64,000 nucleotides of DNA, taken from contig NZ_PDLO01000003.1 in the NCBI RefSeq assembly GCF_002631205.1, positions 124,001 to 188,000 of the forward strand, written 5' to 3'. A program made the translations under genes and the position numbers. Within the stretch, counting starts at the first letter, position 1, and every line of letters starts with the position of its first letter. The notes below the pieces were generated by a model that ran no database searches, was not told where the DNA came from, and worked only from the letters and a program-made list of their open reading frames with translations. Origin of the DNA: Neolewinella marina. GTDB taxonomy: Bacteria > Bacteroidota > Bacteroidia > Chitinophagales > Saprospiraceae. This document shows positions 35,024 through 44,328 of the stretch, in pieces.

Positions 35024-36337
35024 CTACAGGTACTGGGCGATCAGGTTTTCGTACCGTTCCTGGCGGCCGCTGGTCATCGGGGGCTCGCCGCCGGCGAATC
35101 CGATCTCAGCGAGTGCTTCCAGGCTCAGTTTTCCGGTTTCAAACTTCTGGCCGTCCCCGGCGTCGAAGGAGGCGTAGCGCTCCCGGCGCATGTCCTTGAA
35201 TTTCGACTTGCTCAGGACGCGGTCGGCGGCCAGCAGGGCCCGGGCGAAGACGTCCATCCCCCCTACGTGGGCGTGGAAGATGTCTTCCAGGTCGGTGGAA
35301 TTCCGCCGGGTCTTGGCGTCGAAGTTTACCCCTCCGCCCTGCAGTCCGCCCGCCTGGAGGATGATGATCATGGCCTCGGTAAGCTCCTGGACGCTGTTCG
35401 GGAACTGGTCGGTATCCCAGCCGTTCTGGTAGTCGCCGCGGTTGGCGTCGATGCTGCCGAGCAGTCCCTGGCTGGCGGCCACCGCCAGCTCGTGCTCGAA
35501 GGTGTGCTGGGCCAGGGTGGCGTGATTTACCTCGATGTTGAGCTTGAAGTCGTCGAGCAGGTCGTACTGCCGCAGGAAGCCGGCCACGGTGGCACTGTCG
35601 AAATCGTACTGGTGCTTGCTGGGTTCGAACGGCTTGGGCTCGATAAAGAAGCTGCCGGTGAAACCCTGGGCGCGGGCGTAGTCGCGAGCCATGGTCAGGA
35701 AGCGGCCCAGGTGGTCCATTTCCCGCTTCAGGTCGGTATTGAGGAGACTCATATAGCCCTCGCGGCCGCCCCAGAAGACGTAGTTCTCTCCCTTCAGCTT
35801 GATGGTAGCGTCGATGGCCCCCTTCAGCTGCGCTCCGGCGTAGGCCACTACCCGGAAGTCCGGATTGGTGCTCGCGCCGTTCATGTAGCGGGGATGGCTG
35901 AACAGGTTGGCCGTGCCCCAGAGCACCTTCTTGCCCGTGTCCTCCATTTTCTGCTGGATGTAGTCGGTCACCTCATCCAGCCGCTTGCGGTAGGTAGTCA
36001 GGTCGGCACCCGCCTCCTCCAGCAGGTCGACATCGTGGAAGCAGAAGTAGTCCAGTCCCAGCTTCTCCAGGATTTCGAAGCCGGCGTCAGCGGTATTCTT
36101 CGCTTCCTGTACCGGGTCGGAATCCCCCAGCCAGGGGTATTGAGCCGTTCCGGGACCGAAGGGGTCGGCACCCGTATTACGCAGGGTATGCCACCAGGCC
36201 ATGGCAAACTTGAAGTGCTCGGCCATCGTCTTGCCGGCTACAACCTGGTCTTTTTGGTAGTATTTAAACGCGAGCGGGTTGTCGCTCTCGGGACCCTCGT
36301 ACTGAATGGTGGGAATGCGGTCAAAGTAAGTCGCCAT
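35024..36337 (-). CDS. xylA: Xylose isomerase
   Basis: 437-residue class II xylose isomerase converting D-xylose to D-xylulose. Motifs: [14 protein letters not shown] (catalytic His, about 98-111), [16 protein letters not shown] (about 181-196), [17 protein letters not shown] (metal-binding Glu) and [20 protein letters not shown] (metal-binding Asp residues). Length matches the family. No xylulokinase, transporter or regulator adjoins it, so regulation is unclear. TACCTTGG at 36365-36372 (minus strand) may be its promoter element. Confidence 0.97.
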   Translation of the reverse strand: MATYFDRIPTIQYEGPESDNPLAFKYYQKDQVVAGKTMAEHFKFAMAWWHTLRNTGADPFGPGTAQYPWLGDSDPVQEAKNTADAGFEILEKLGLDYFCFHDVDLLEEAGADLTTYRKRLDEVTDYIQQKMEDTGKKVLWGTANLFSHPRYMNGASTNPDFRVVAYAGAQLKGAIDATIKLKGENYVFWGGREGYMSLLNTDLKREMDHLGRFLTMARDYARAQGFTGSFFIEPKPFEPSKHQYDFDSATVAGFLRQYDLLDDFKLNIEVNHATLAQHTFEHELAVAASQGLLGSIDANRGDYQNGWDTDQFPNSVQELTEAMIIILQAGGLQGGGVNFDAKTRRNSTDLEDIFHAHVGGMDVFARALLAADRVLSKSKFKDMRRERYASFDAGDGQKFETGKLSLEALAEIGFAGGEPPMTSGRQERYENLIAQYL

Positions 36338-36431
36338 GGGAGTTCGTATGTTTTAATGAGGCACCCAAGGTAGGGCACGCCGCTAAACTACAACGTTGGT
36401 GCAATCGATTACGTAACCCCGGCAGGTTTTC

Positions 36432-36791
36432 TTATTCCTCCTTGGGGATGGCCCCGGTGGCCTGGCCGAAATAGTAGACGAACTGCTGCATCTGGTTGGC
36501 GAGTTCCTTATTCTGGGTGGCGCGGAAGTAGGTGTCGGCCAGACCGCGGAGGGTCTGATAGAACATCCGGTCCATTTCCACCACCTGCATCTCCTTGGTC
36601 CACAGGTCGATCTTGAGGGTCTCTTTGGTCCGCTCATCAAAGAGGGAAAGTAGCATTGCCTTGCAGTCCTGGGGGTGGTTCCCCGCCGGATTGTCACTGG
36701 CCGCCCAGGTCATTTCGATGGGCATATTGTTTTCGTCCAGCCCCACGTCGACGGTGATCCGGCTCTTTTTTTTAACCGCGTTCTTGGCCAT
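36432..36791 (-). CDS. gldC: Gliding motility protein GldC
   Basis: 119 residues from ATG 36791 (MAKNAVKKKSRITVDVGLDE); the preceding codon, 36794, is also ATG. It resembles Flavobacterium GldC: ENNMPIEMTWAASD, KAMLLSLFDERTKETLKIDL, WTKEMQVVEMDRMFYQTLRG and LADTYFRATQNKELANQMQQ. GldC is a small cytosolic protein needed with GldB for gliding in flavobacteria; its molecular role is unresolved. Here it is alone, without gldB or other gld genes. A TACCTTGC promoter-like element is at 36808-36815 on the minus strand. Confidence 0.88.
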   Translation of the reverse strand: MAKNAVKKKSRITVDVGLDENNMPIEMTWAASDNPAGNHPQDCKAMLLSLFDERTKETLKIDLWTKEMQVVEMDRMFYQTLRGLADTYFRATQNKELANQMQQFVYYFGQATGAIPKEE

Positions 36792-36922
36792 CATTTTTCG
36801 TTTGGCCGCAAGGTAGCCCACAACGTGCACATGGCGCGGCCGCGGGTGCCGGGCAAAGGGGAATAGCCGGGGCATGGTCGCTCGCCGGTAATGACGTAAA
36901 TTAACGCCCCTAACCTCAGCTT

Positions 36923-37891
36923 ATGTACCTCATCACCGGCGCGAACGGATTTATTGGAAGCGTTTTAGTCGGATACCTCAACAGCCTGGGCCTTACGGAT
37001 TTGATACTGGTGGACGATTTTCGGCATTATGCGGACAAGATCCCCAACCTGGAAGGCAAGGATTTTCTGGTGAAAGTGGAACGGGACACCCTGTTCGCCG
37101 TCTGGGACCAGGAACAGTGGCCCCTGCGGGGCGTTTTTCACTTCGGCGCCCGCACGGACACTACCGAAACCGACACGGAGCTGTTCGACCGCCTGAACCG
37201 GCAGTACTCCCGCGATGTCTGGGTACGCTGCGCGGCCCAGGGCATCCCGCTTGTCTACGCCAGCAGCGCAGCCACCTACGGTTCGGGTGAACAAGGATTC
37301 AGCGATACCACCCCGCCCGACGAGCTGCACCCGCTGAACGAATACGGCCGCAGCAAGAACGACTTTGACGTCTGGGCCCGGGAACAGACCCAGGCGCCGC
37401 CCCATTGGTACGGCCTGAAGTTCTTCAACGTCTACGGACCCAATGAATACCATAAGGGGCGGATGGCCAGCGTAGTCTGGCACACCTACCGCCAGGTGAA
37501 AGCCACCGGTCGCATGCGGTTGTTCCGCAGCCACCGGGAGGACATTGCCGACGGGGAGCAGCAGCGCGATTTTATTTACGTGCTGGACCTGTGTCGCGTG
37601 AGCCACTGGCTGATGACCGAGCTACCGCAACCGGATGGCCTGTACAACCTTGGCACCGGCCGGGCCCGCACCTTCCTGGACCTCGCCCGGGCTACCTTCC
37701 AGGCCATGGACCGGGAACCGGACATCGACTTCATCGATACGCCGGCGGACCTGCGCCCGAATTATCAATACTTTACAGAGGCTGACATGGGAAAACTGCG
37801 GCAGGCCGGATACCGCGAGCCGTTCACTTCCCTGGAGGAAGGGGTATCCGAATACGTACGTCGCTTCCTGATTCCAGGCCAATACCACTAA
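36923..37891 (+). CDS. hldD: ADP-L-glycero-D-manno-heptose 6-epimerase
   Basis: 322-residue extended short-chain dehydrogenase epimerising ADP-D,D-heptose to ADP-L,D-heptose for the LPS inner core. NAD-binding [19 protein letters not shown] (GxxGxxG, about 4-18), [16 protein letters not shown] (Ser, about 112), [13 protein letters not shown] (Tyr-x3-Lys, about 139-143) and the diagnostic [20 protein letters not shown]. With kdsA it points to Kdo/heptose-containing lipopolysaccharide. fbp follows after 28 bases. Confidence 0.93.
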   Translation: MYLITGANGFIGSVLVGYLNSLGLTDLILVDDFRHYADKIPNLEGKDFLVKVERDTLFAVWDQEQWPLRGVFHFGARTDTTETDTELFDRLNRQYSRDVWVRCAAQGIPLVYASSAATYGSGEQGFSDTTPPDELHPLNEYGRSKNDFDVWAREQTQAPPHWYGLKFFNVYGPNEYHKGRMASVVWHTYRQVKATGRMRLFRSHREDIADGEQQRDFIYVLDLCRVSHWLMTELPQPDGLYNLGTGRARTFLDLARATFQAMDREPDIDFIDTPADLRPNYQYFTEADMGKLRQAGYREPFTSLEEGVSEYVRRFLIPGQYH

Positions 37892-37919
37892 CTCAACACC
37901 CACACTTCCACACCACTCC

Positions 37920-38917
<998 letters not shown>

Positions 38918-38918
<1 letters not shown>

Positions 38919-40027
38919 TGGAAGCTGTAACGACCACCGTCAACAACCGTGTCCTGTCGATCGACCTGCTCCGCGGGCTGACGATCGCGGCCATGATCAT
39001 GGTCAACAACCCCGGGACGTGGAGCCACATCTATGCCCCACTGGGGCACGCGCCCTGGCACGGCTACACGCCCACCGACCTGATCTTCCCCTTCTTCCTG
39101 TTCATCGTGGGCTGTTCCATTTCCTTTGCCTACCGCGGCAAGGAAGCGGGGCCCGACGCCTACCGCAAGATCGTCGTGCGCAGCCTGAAACTGATCGGGC
39201 TGGGCATCTTCCTGGGGGCATTCCTGATCTACCCACCCTTCGTGAAGGCGTGGAGTGAGATTCGCCTGCCGGGTGTGTTGCAGCGGATTGGGCTCGTCTT
39301 CCTACTGGCGGCACCCCTGGCCCTGCACCTGCGGTCGCGCCACCTCCTGTGGGTAACGGTAGGCCTGCTACTGGGGTACTGGCTCTGGATGGGTTTCCTG
39401 CCCCTGCCCGATGGCAGCGATCCGACCTACGAGCGTGCACCCAACAACTGGGCGATGTACGTGGACAAGCTGATTCTCGGCACCCACACTTGGCAGGAGG
39501 ACTACGACCCGGAAGGGCTGCTAAGCACCCTGCCTGCCGTGGCTACCTGCCTCATTGGTGTGGTTACGGGCCGGTATCTGCTGGGCCCCTACACCAACAA
39601 GACCCGGGGAATGCTCATGGCCGGGGGTGTCTTACTGGTTCTTGGTCATGCGTGGGGACTGGTGTTTCCCATCAACAAGGCCCTGTGGACGAGCAGTTTC
39701 GTGCTGGTCACGGCCGGGTGGGCCCTGGTCGTACTCGCGGCCATCTACTACATCACCGACGTGAAGGGCATTGTGTGGGGACGGATATTCAGCTACGCCG
39801 GCGCCAATGCCCTGATCCTGTACTTTTTGTCCAGCTTCTTCGCAAAGATTTTCGGGAGCATCCGGGTGGGGGAGACTTCCCTCCACGGCTACCTCTACGA
39901 AACCGTCTTTGTCCACGACTTTCTGCTTGACCGGCTTTCCAGCCTGCTGTACGCCCTGGTACTGGTGGCCTTTTATCTCGCCCTTGGTGCCTGGCTGTAC
40001 CACCGGCGGATATTCGTTAAAGTTTAG
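38918..40027 (+). CDS. Heparan-alpha-glucosaminide N-acetyltransferase-like membrane protein (DUF5009/DUF1624)
   Basis: 369-residue integral membrane protein with about ten hydrophobic segments. The start SIDLLRGLTIAAMIMVNNPG, then PWHGYTPTDLIFPFFLFIVG (about 46-65, with the family's conserved His-Gly and Asp) and RLPGVLQRIGLVFLLAAPLA match the HGSNAT-like acyltransferases that carry acetyl groups across membranes onto amino sugars. The bacterial substrate is unknown; modification of cell-wall or surface amino sugars is plausible. Start ATG 38918 overlaps the fbp stop. Confidence 0.87.
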
Positions 40028-40090
40028 GCGGGAAAGGGATGGCGCGAACAGGTTGTTGGAAAAGGGTTTCTATCCCAAATCCAACTCCTT

Positions 40091-40273
40091 ATGCGCACCC
40101 TTTCGCTTTCGACCTTACTGCTGCTGGCCACCTCCTGGCTGGGCAGCCAGGACAATCCGCTCATCGATATTGATATCGACAAGACCGAGTGGTACGAAAA
40201 CCCCCTGTTGTGGGTAGGCGTCGCGGCCTTCTTCATCATCCTCATCGTGGTGACCCGCCGCAAGCCAACCTAA
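40091..40273 (+). CDS. Small secreted/membrane protein with WYENP motif (paralogue 1)
   Basis: 60 residues: Sec signal (MRTLSLSTLLLLATSWLGSQ), an acidic periplasmic linker DNPLIDIDIDKTE, then WYENPLLW and one membrane helix (about 39-54, VGVAAFFIILIVVTR) with a basic end RRKPT. It is similar in plan and in the WYE-x-P-x-LW motif to the protein at 40395, indicating tandem duplication. I do not recognise a named family, though similar short proteins are common in Bacteroidota. A terminator separates the two copies. Confidence 0.65.
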   Translation: MRTLSLSTLLLLATSWLGSQDNPLIDIDIDKTEWYENPLLWVGVAAFFIILIVVTRRKPT

Positions 40274-40297
40274 GCCGCTGATCAACCACACCTTATG

Positions 40298-40334
40298 AGC
40301 CGCGCCCTGGATAACTCCGGGGCGCGGCTGTTTT
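40298..40334 (+). terminator. Rho-independent terminator
   Basis: AGCCGCGCCC (40298-40307) pairs with GGGCGCGGCT (40320-40329), a perfect 10-bp stem with a 12-base loop, then GTTTT. It ends the transcript of the fbp, acyltransferase and first small-protein genes. Confidence 0.75.
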
Positions 40335-40394
40335 GAGGATATACGGTGAACCCCACTTTGGTTGTCCCAATTGTAAGGGTGAAAAAGCAACGTT

Positions 40395-40595
40395 ATGTCC
40401 CGTAAACTTTATCCCTTTCTCACATTGCTGTATTCCCCCTGGATACTTGCCCAGGAAGGAGTGGATGTGGACCCCGAACTCAACCCCGAAGCCGCCTGGT
40501 ACGAGCATCCCACCCTGTGGATCCTGCTGGCGGTAGGTTTGGTGGTTGCCCTGCTGGTCCTGCGCAAGCAGAGTCGCCGACCGGGCCGTAATTAG
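40395..40595 (+). CDS. Small secreted/membrane protein with WYEHP motif (paralogue 2)
   Basis: 66 residues: signal MSRKLYPFLTLLYSPWILAQ, an acidic linker EGVDVDPELNPEAA, WYEHPTLW, a membrane helix (about 43-58, ILLAVGLVVALLVLR) and a basic tail RKQSRRPGRN. Same layout as the 40091 protein and only about 120 bases downstream of it, so a tandem paralogue. Function unknown. Its last 4 bases overlap the convergent VWA-protein gene. Confidence 0.65.
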   Translation: MSRKLYPFLTLLYSPWILAQEGVDVDPELNPEAAWYEHPTLWILLAVGLVVALLVLRKQSRRPGRN

Positions 40596-42208
40596 CGACT
40601 GGTGATGGGCGTGAGGCCCCGGGTGAGTTCACGAATGATGCCACGCCGTTCCGGGTCGTACAACCAGTTCGTATCGAAGCGCGAAAGCAGTTCGGCGTTG
40701 GCCTCCCGGGTCAGGGCAAGGCTGTGGAACTCGGTTCCGTTATTGTGTTGAAAGTGAGCTACCTCGGCCAGTACGTCTGAATCGATCTTGTACATCACGA
40801 AGTCCGAGATCATCAGCACATCCGCGTCCCGGTAGTCGTGCGCCTTGAGCTGCCGCAGGGCTTCGTAGAGCGCCAGGGTAGCATCCGTGCCCCCGTAAAA
40901 GGACATGGTCAGGAAGGCCGCCAGCTCATCAATGGAGTTGGCGATGTCGTGGAGGTCGATGGTCTTGATGCCCGTGCTGAAGTTGATGAGGTAGGCCCGC
41001 CGGTTGCTGCGGATGGCCATTTTCAGGATGCCCAGGGTGAGCACCTTGGCGATCTCCTCGGGGCGGCCCATCATCGACTGGCTGGTGTCGACGCAGACGA
41101 TGAACGGCCCCTTTTCCCGCTGCTTCACGCGCTGGTTCACCTCCATCACCGTGTCCTCGCTGCGCCGCAGGTAGCGGTCTTCGTAGCGGAGGGTCAGCAG
41201 TCCGTGGTCGGCGTACTTCTTCAGGAATGCGGTTTCGGTATCGTGCTGACTGAGCAGGGCGGCCTCCGAACTCAGGAGGTGATTGAGGTCCTGGCTCTCG
41301 TGCACCCCCACAACTTCGGCACGGTGGAGGGGATCGCTGACCCACTCCTGGCGGACGATGGTCTTTTCGAAAGTTTCTTCCTCGAGTTCGATCTCGGCCT
41401 CCCGCAGGTTACCCAACAGGTCGGCCAGTCGTCGCAGACTCTCTTCGTCGGCCAGCAGCGCGTCGTAGCGTTGCAGGGCGTCGAAGCTGGTCGACTGCCA
41501 GAGTTCCCGGCTCATGTCCCAACCCAGGTAATCGGTGAAGGGGTCGAGAATAGACTGGAGCCGGCGGTATTCCTCCACCTTCTGGGTCAACAGCTCGGTA
41601 TAACTCTCCTTTGCCTCATTGAACCTGGTGAGTTGGTAAGCCAAAATCCGGGCTTGCAGCAGCGCGTCCCACTGGCTGAGTAAGTCAGTAAGGATCCGGT
41701 CGAATTGCTGGTGGTCGGTGGGTGTCCAATCGGCGACTTCCCGGGCGAAGAATTGATCCAGCCGGTTGCGGTAGAACCCGGTATCGAGTTCCTCCCGCAG
41801 GTAGGTTGACCCCAGGAACTGCAGCAGGTGGGGGTAGCGGTGGGGGAAGGCCTTGGCCGGCGTCACGCTCCAGCCGCGCAGCAGTTCTTCCTCCTGTACG
41901 TAGGGATGCTTCGTTGCAGAACGGGTAAAGGTCTTCCTGATCCAGTACAGGGTGTCGAGTACGATCTGCCGGGTGATGGTTTCGTTGTTGGCGCAGACGA
42001 AGAGCAGTTGGTCGATGCCGAAGATGTCGTCCAGGGCCGACTGGAAGTACTCCGCGTAGCGGTCGTTGAGGGCCTCTCCCCGGTAGGGTTTCCCGCTCAG
42101 TTTGGCCCGGAGGTATTCCACCAGGTAGCGCCGGGTGCGGCGGTCCAGAAGCTGGCCAAATTCAATAAAGCGCTGGTATTCCGCTTCCAGGAGTTCGTCT
42201 TGTTGCAT
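40592..42208 (-). CDS. ViaA-like VWA domain protein
   Basis: 538 residues from ATG 42208 (a GTG three bases upstream is also in frame). The N-terminal two thirds are helical and charged; the C-terminal VWA domain begins at PFIVCVDTSQSMMGRPEEIA (MIDAS DxSxS, about 369-373), followed by FYGGTDATLALYEAL (MIDAS Thr/Asp) and VLMISDFVMYKI. This is the layout of ViaA, the co-factor of the AAA+ ATPase RavA. In many genomes ravA and viaA are adjacent, but no MoxR/RavA ATPase is in the window, so the partner must be elsewhere. The gene follows the glucosaminidase across a terminator. Confidence 0.82.
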   Translation of the reverse strand: MQQDELLEAEYQRFIEFGQLLDRRTRRYLVEYLRAKLSGKPYRGEALNDRYAEYFQSALDDIFGIDQLLFVCANNETITRQIVLDTLYWIRKTFTRSATKHPYVQEEELLRGWSVTPAKAFPHRYPHLLQFLGSTYLREELDTGFYRNRLDQFFAREVADWTPTDHQQFDRILTDLLSQWDALLQARILAYQLTRFNEAKESYTELLTQKVEEYRRLQSILDPFTDYLGWDMSRELWQSTSFDALQRYDALLADEESLRRLADLLGNLREAEIELEEETFEKTIVRQEWVSDPLHRAEVVGVHESQDLNHLLSSEAALLSQHDTETAFLKKYADHGLLTLRYEDRYLRRSEDTVMEVNQRVKQREKGPFIVCVDTSQSMMGRPEEIAKVLTLGILKMAIRSNRRAYLINFSTGIKTIDLHDIANSIDELAAFLTMSFYGGTDATLALYEALRQLKAHDYRDADVLMISDFVMYKIDSDVLAEVAHFQHNNGTEFHSLALTREANAELLSRFDTNWLYDPERRGIIRELTRGLTPITSR

Positions 42209-42261
42209 CACAAGGGGAAAACGGCGGCGGGGGCGGGTGGTTTTGCCGGTGAGGGGGAGCT

Positions 42262-42294
42262 AAAAAAATGACCGCCTCCCGTCGGGAAGCGGCC
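42262..42294 (-). terminator. Terminator after the glucosaminidase gene
   Basis: Read on the minus strand, GGCCGCTTCCC pairs with GGGAGGCGGTC across a 3-base loop with two G-U wobbles, followed by ATTTTTTTAG (the A-run 42262-42268 on the plus strand). It lies 33 bases after the glucosaminidase stop. Confidence 0.75.
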
Positions 42295-42326
42295 GGGAAA
42301 ACCACTTAGAGAAAAATAAAGCTCGT

Positions 42327-43076
42327 CTAGAGGCGGTCCAATCCGAACCGCTCGATGATTTTCAACAGCTTCTCCGCGTAGGCGGGGTCGTCGCTGTAGT
42401 CGGTTTTGGCCAGGGCCGCGATCCACTGTTGGTGGTTGACCGATTCGTAGGCCAGGCGGGGGTAGCGCTCCTGAATCGCCTGGCTGTGGGCGCGCCAGCT
42501 GCTCCACGCATTGTCGAAGCGGTGGCGGGGCGTAGCGGTGGGGAAGTGGTTGTTGTCCTGCTGGGCGGCAACGCCTTCGCCGGCGTCGCTCTCCAGAATG
42601 GCCATGGCGAGCTTGACGGGTACGGGGATGCCAAACTTTCCGGCTTCCGTGCGGGCGACCCGCTCAAAGCGGTCGATGTAGGCCCGGGTAGCGGCCTCTT
42701 CATACCGGTCGGGCGACCAGCGGGGGGCAGCGGCGCGGGAAGGGGAGGGTAGCATGCTCAGGGCTGAGGTCTGCTCGGCGGGAGCGCCGGCAACCTGGGC
42801 CGCCGTTTCTCCGGCCGCCCCGACGGTCACCGTGAAGTCGATCTGTTTCTGGGTGAAAACGAAGGCCGCCAGCGCGATCAGGCCCAGGCGAAACCAGGTG
42901 AGGCGCAGGTGGGTCATCCACGCCGGTGGGATGTATTCGGTCTGTGAAGCCCGGTAGCGGGCGGAACTGACGTACTGTTTGCCCCGGTGGCGGAGCCGGC
43001 GGCCGAGAAGGCCCCAGTTGACGTTCAGAACTTTATCGGAGCCGGACCCGTGGGCCGGGGGGGTAGAGCGAGACAT
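42327..43076 (-). CDS. Membrane-anchored glucosaminidase domain protein (GH73-like)
   Basis: 249 residues. A basic cytosolic N-terminus (about 1-55), one membrane helix (about 59-78, FRLGLIALAAFVFTQK), a low-complexity Ala/Pro linker, then an endo-beta-N-acetylglucosaminidase domain (about 130-249): VPVKLAMAILESDAGEGVAA (candidate catalytic Glu near 160), QQDNNHFPTATPRHRF, WSSWRAHSQAIQERYP and DDPAYAEKLLKIIERFGLDRL. It probably cuts peptidoglycan glycan strands during growth. A minus-strand terminator follows. Confidence 0.83.
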   Translation of the reverse strand: MSRSTPPAHGSGSDKVLNVNWGLLGRRLRHRGKQYVSSARYRASQTEYIPPAWMTHLRLTWFRLGLIALAAFVFTQKQIDFTVTVGAAGETAAQVAGAPAEQTSALSMLPSPSRAAAPRWSPDRYEEAATRAYIDRFERVARTEAGKFGIPVPVKLAMAILESDAGEGVAAQQDNNHFPTATPRHRFDNAWSSWRAHSQAIQERYPRLAYESVNHQQWIAALAKTDYSDDPAYAEKLLKIIERFGLDRL

Positions 43077-43150
43077 AACCGTTTACTTTTTGCAACCGCG
43101 CCACGGAATGCGACGCAAAGCAAAAATAACACGGACAGTTTGAAAAGGCA

Positions 43151-43181
43151 AATTAAACAACACAAAAAGTGTTGTTTAATT
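43151..43181. repeat. AT-rich 13-bp perfect hairpin overlapping the cyclase stop
   Basis: AATTAAACAACAC (43151-43163), loop AAAAA, GTGTTGTTTAATT (43169-43181): a perfect 13-bp inverted repeat in an otherwise GC-rich region. The cyclase stop TAA (43176-43178 reversed) lies inside the right arm. It could terminate the cyclase message on the minus strand or be a protein-binding site; it lacks a clear U-tract. Confidence 0.7.
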
Positions 43182-43844
43182 ATTTGCCGGCCGCAGCAGG
43201 ATGCGGATGGGCGAGCCGTCGGAGCCAGCGATCTTCAGCGGCAGGCAGATCATTTCGTAGTTCCCCTCCCGGATGTGGCGCAGGTCCACGCCCTCGATCA
43301 CCCAGACGCCGGCGCCCAGCAGGGCCCGGTGGGTCTGGGGATTGCCGGAGTGGAAGGGGCCCACCGACAGGTAGTCCACGCCCACCAATTGCAGTTTGCG
43401 TTTCGCGATCCAGGCCGCCGCCGCCGGGCCGATGCCATGGTAGTCTTCATCAAAGGGAGCCTGGGGCCAGAACGCCGCGTCGCTGTTGCCGGTACGCAGG
43501 ATCAGCCGCTCGCCGGAAACCAGGGGGCGGGAGCGGCCTTCGTAGGCCTCCAGGTCTTCGGGGCGCACCTCGGCCGGGCAGTCGATCTCGGCTACCCTGA
43601 CCGGACCCATCCCCACTTCGATCGGGAAGCGGCTGACGTCGATGCCCTGGGCCAGGAAATGACAGGGGGCATCCATGTGGGTGCCGGTGTGGACGCTCAT
43701 GTGAAGGACGGAAACCTTGGCGGTATCCCCGCAGTGGATACAGCTCAGGGTTTCGAGGTGAGTAGTGGGTTGCCCCGGCCACCCCGTGATTCCTTCAAAG
43801 ATCGGATAAGTCACATCCGTCCATCCTTCGTACCATTCGGCCAT
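43176..43844 (-). CDS. Cyclase family protein (kynurenine formamidase-like)
   Basis: 222 residues from ATG 43844 (MAEWYEGWTDVTYPIFEGIT); a TTG start at 43901 would add 19 residues without a family match. The metal-binding signature HTGTHMDAPCHFLAQG (HxGTHxDxPxHF, about 52-67) is intact, as are LILRTGNSDAAFW and LVGVDYLSVGP (about 150). The family includes kynurenine formamidase and isatin hydrolase; the neighbours do not say which. A likely promoter AACCTTTG lies at 43888-43895 on the minus strand. Confidence 0.85.
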   Translation of the reverse strand: MAEWYEGWTDVTYPIFEGITGWPGQPTTHLETLSCIHCGDTAKVSVLHMSVHTGTHMDAPCHFLAQGIDVSRFPIEVGMGPVRVAEIDCPAEVRPEDLEAYEGRSRPLVSGERLILRTGNSDAAFWPQAPFDEDYHGIGPAAAAWIAKRKLQLVGVDYLSVGPFHSGNPQTHRALLGAGVWVIEGVDLRHIREGNYEMICLPLKIAGSDGSPIRILLRPANN

Positions 43845-44039
43845 GTCAATAATTGCTTGGGTTCGGACTGGTAAGCGTGGTGCCGGAACAAAGGTTCGCA
43901 ATTTGGGGGTTTGGCATTTGGAAGTTCTTCGCAGCTGGTATATCTTGAGGAGGAATTCGGCATTCAGCCGGTAAAGAACCTAGTCGATCATGCCTTTTTA
44001 ATTCGACGGGCCACACGTACACCCCCTAATTTTTTACCG

Positions 44040-44297
44040 ATGGCCCCACCGGGAGACCACCGCCGATACTGGCGGGCCAATCTTCGGTATTTAGCAATCC
44101 TTCTTACGATCTGGTTTGCCGTTAGCTTCGGCTGCGGCATCCTTTTCGTAGAGCCCCTCAATCAGTACCGCATTGGCGGGGCCGAGCTGGGCTTCTGGTT
44201 TGCCCAGCAGGGGAGCATCTACGCTTTCGTGGTCCTCATCTTCGTCTACGTTTACCTCATGAACCGCCTCGACGCCGAGTTTGGCGTCGGTGAATAG
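44040..44297 (+). CDS. DUF4212 small symporter subunit
   Basis: 85 residues from ATG 44040 (MAPPGDHRRYWRANLRYLAI). Two membrane helices (about 16-36 and 55-76) with the DUF4212 hallmark LGFWFAQQGSIYAFVVLIFVY and a C-terminal MNRLDAEFGV. In many bacteria it precedes a sodium/solute symporter of the VC_2705 type and is regarded as its small subunit. Here the symporter gene begins 31 bases after this stop, supporting the pairing. Confidence 0.9.
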   Translation: MAPPGDHRRYWRANLRYLAILLTIWFAVSFGCGILFVEPLNQYRIGGAELGFWFAQQGSIYAFVVLIFVYVYLMNRLDAEFGVGE

Positions 44298-44328
44298 CCG
44301 GTTTACCCCCGAGAACCTGGAAACGCTT

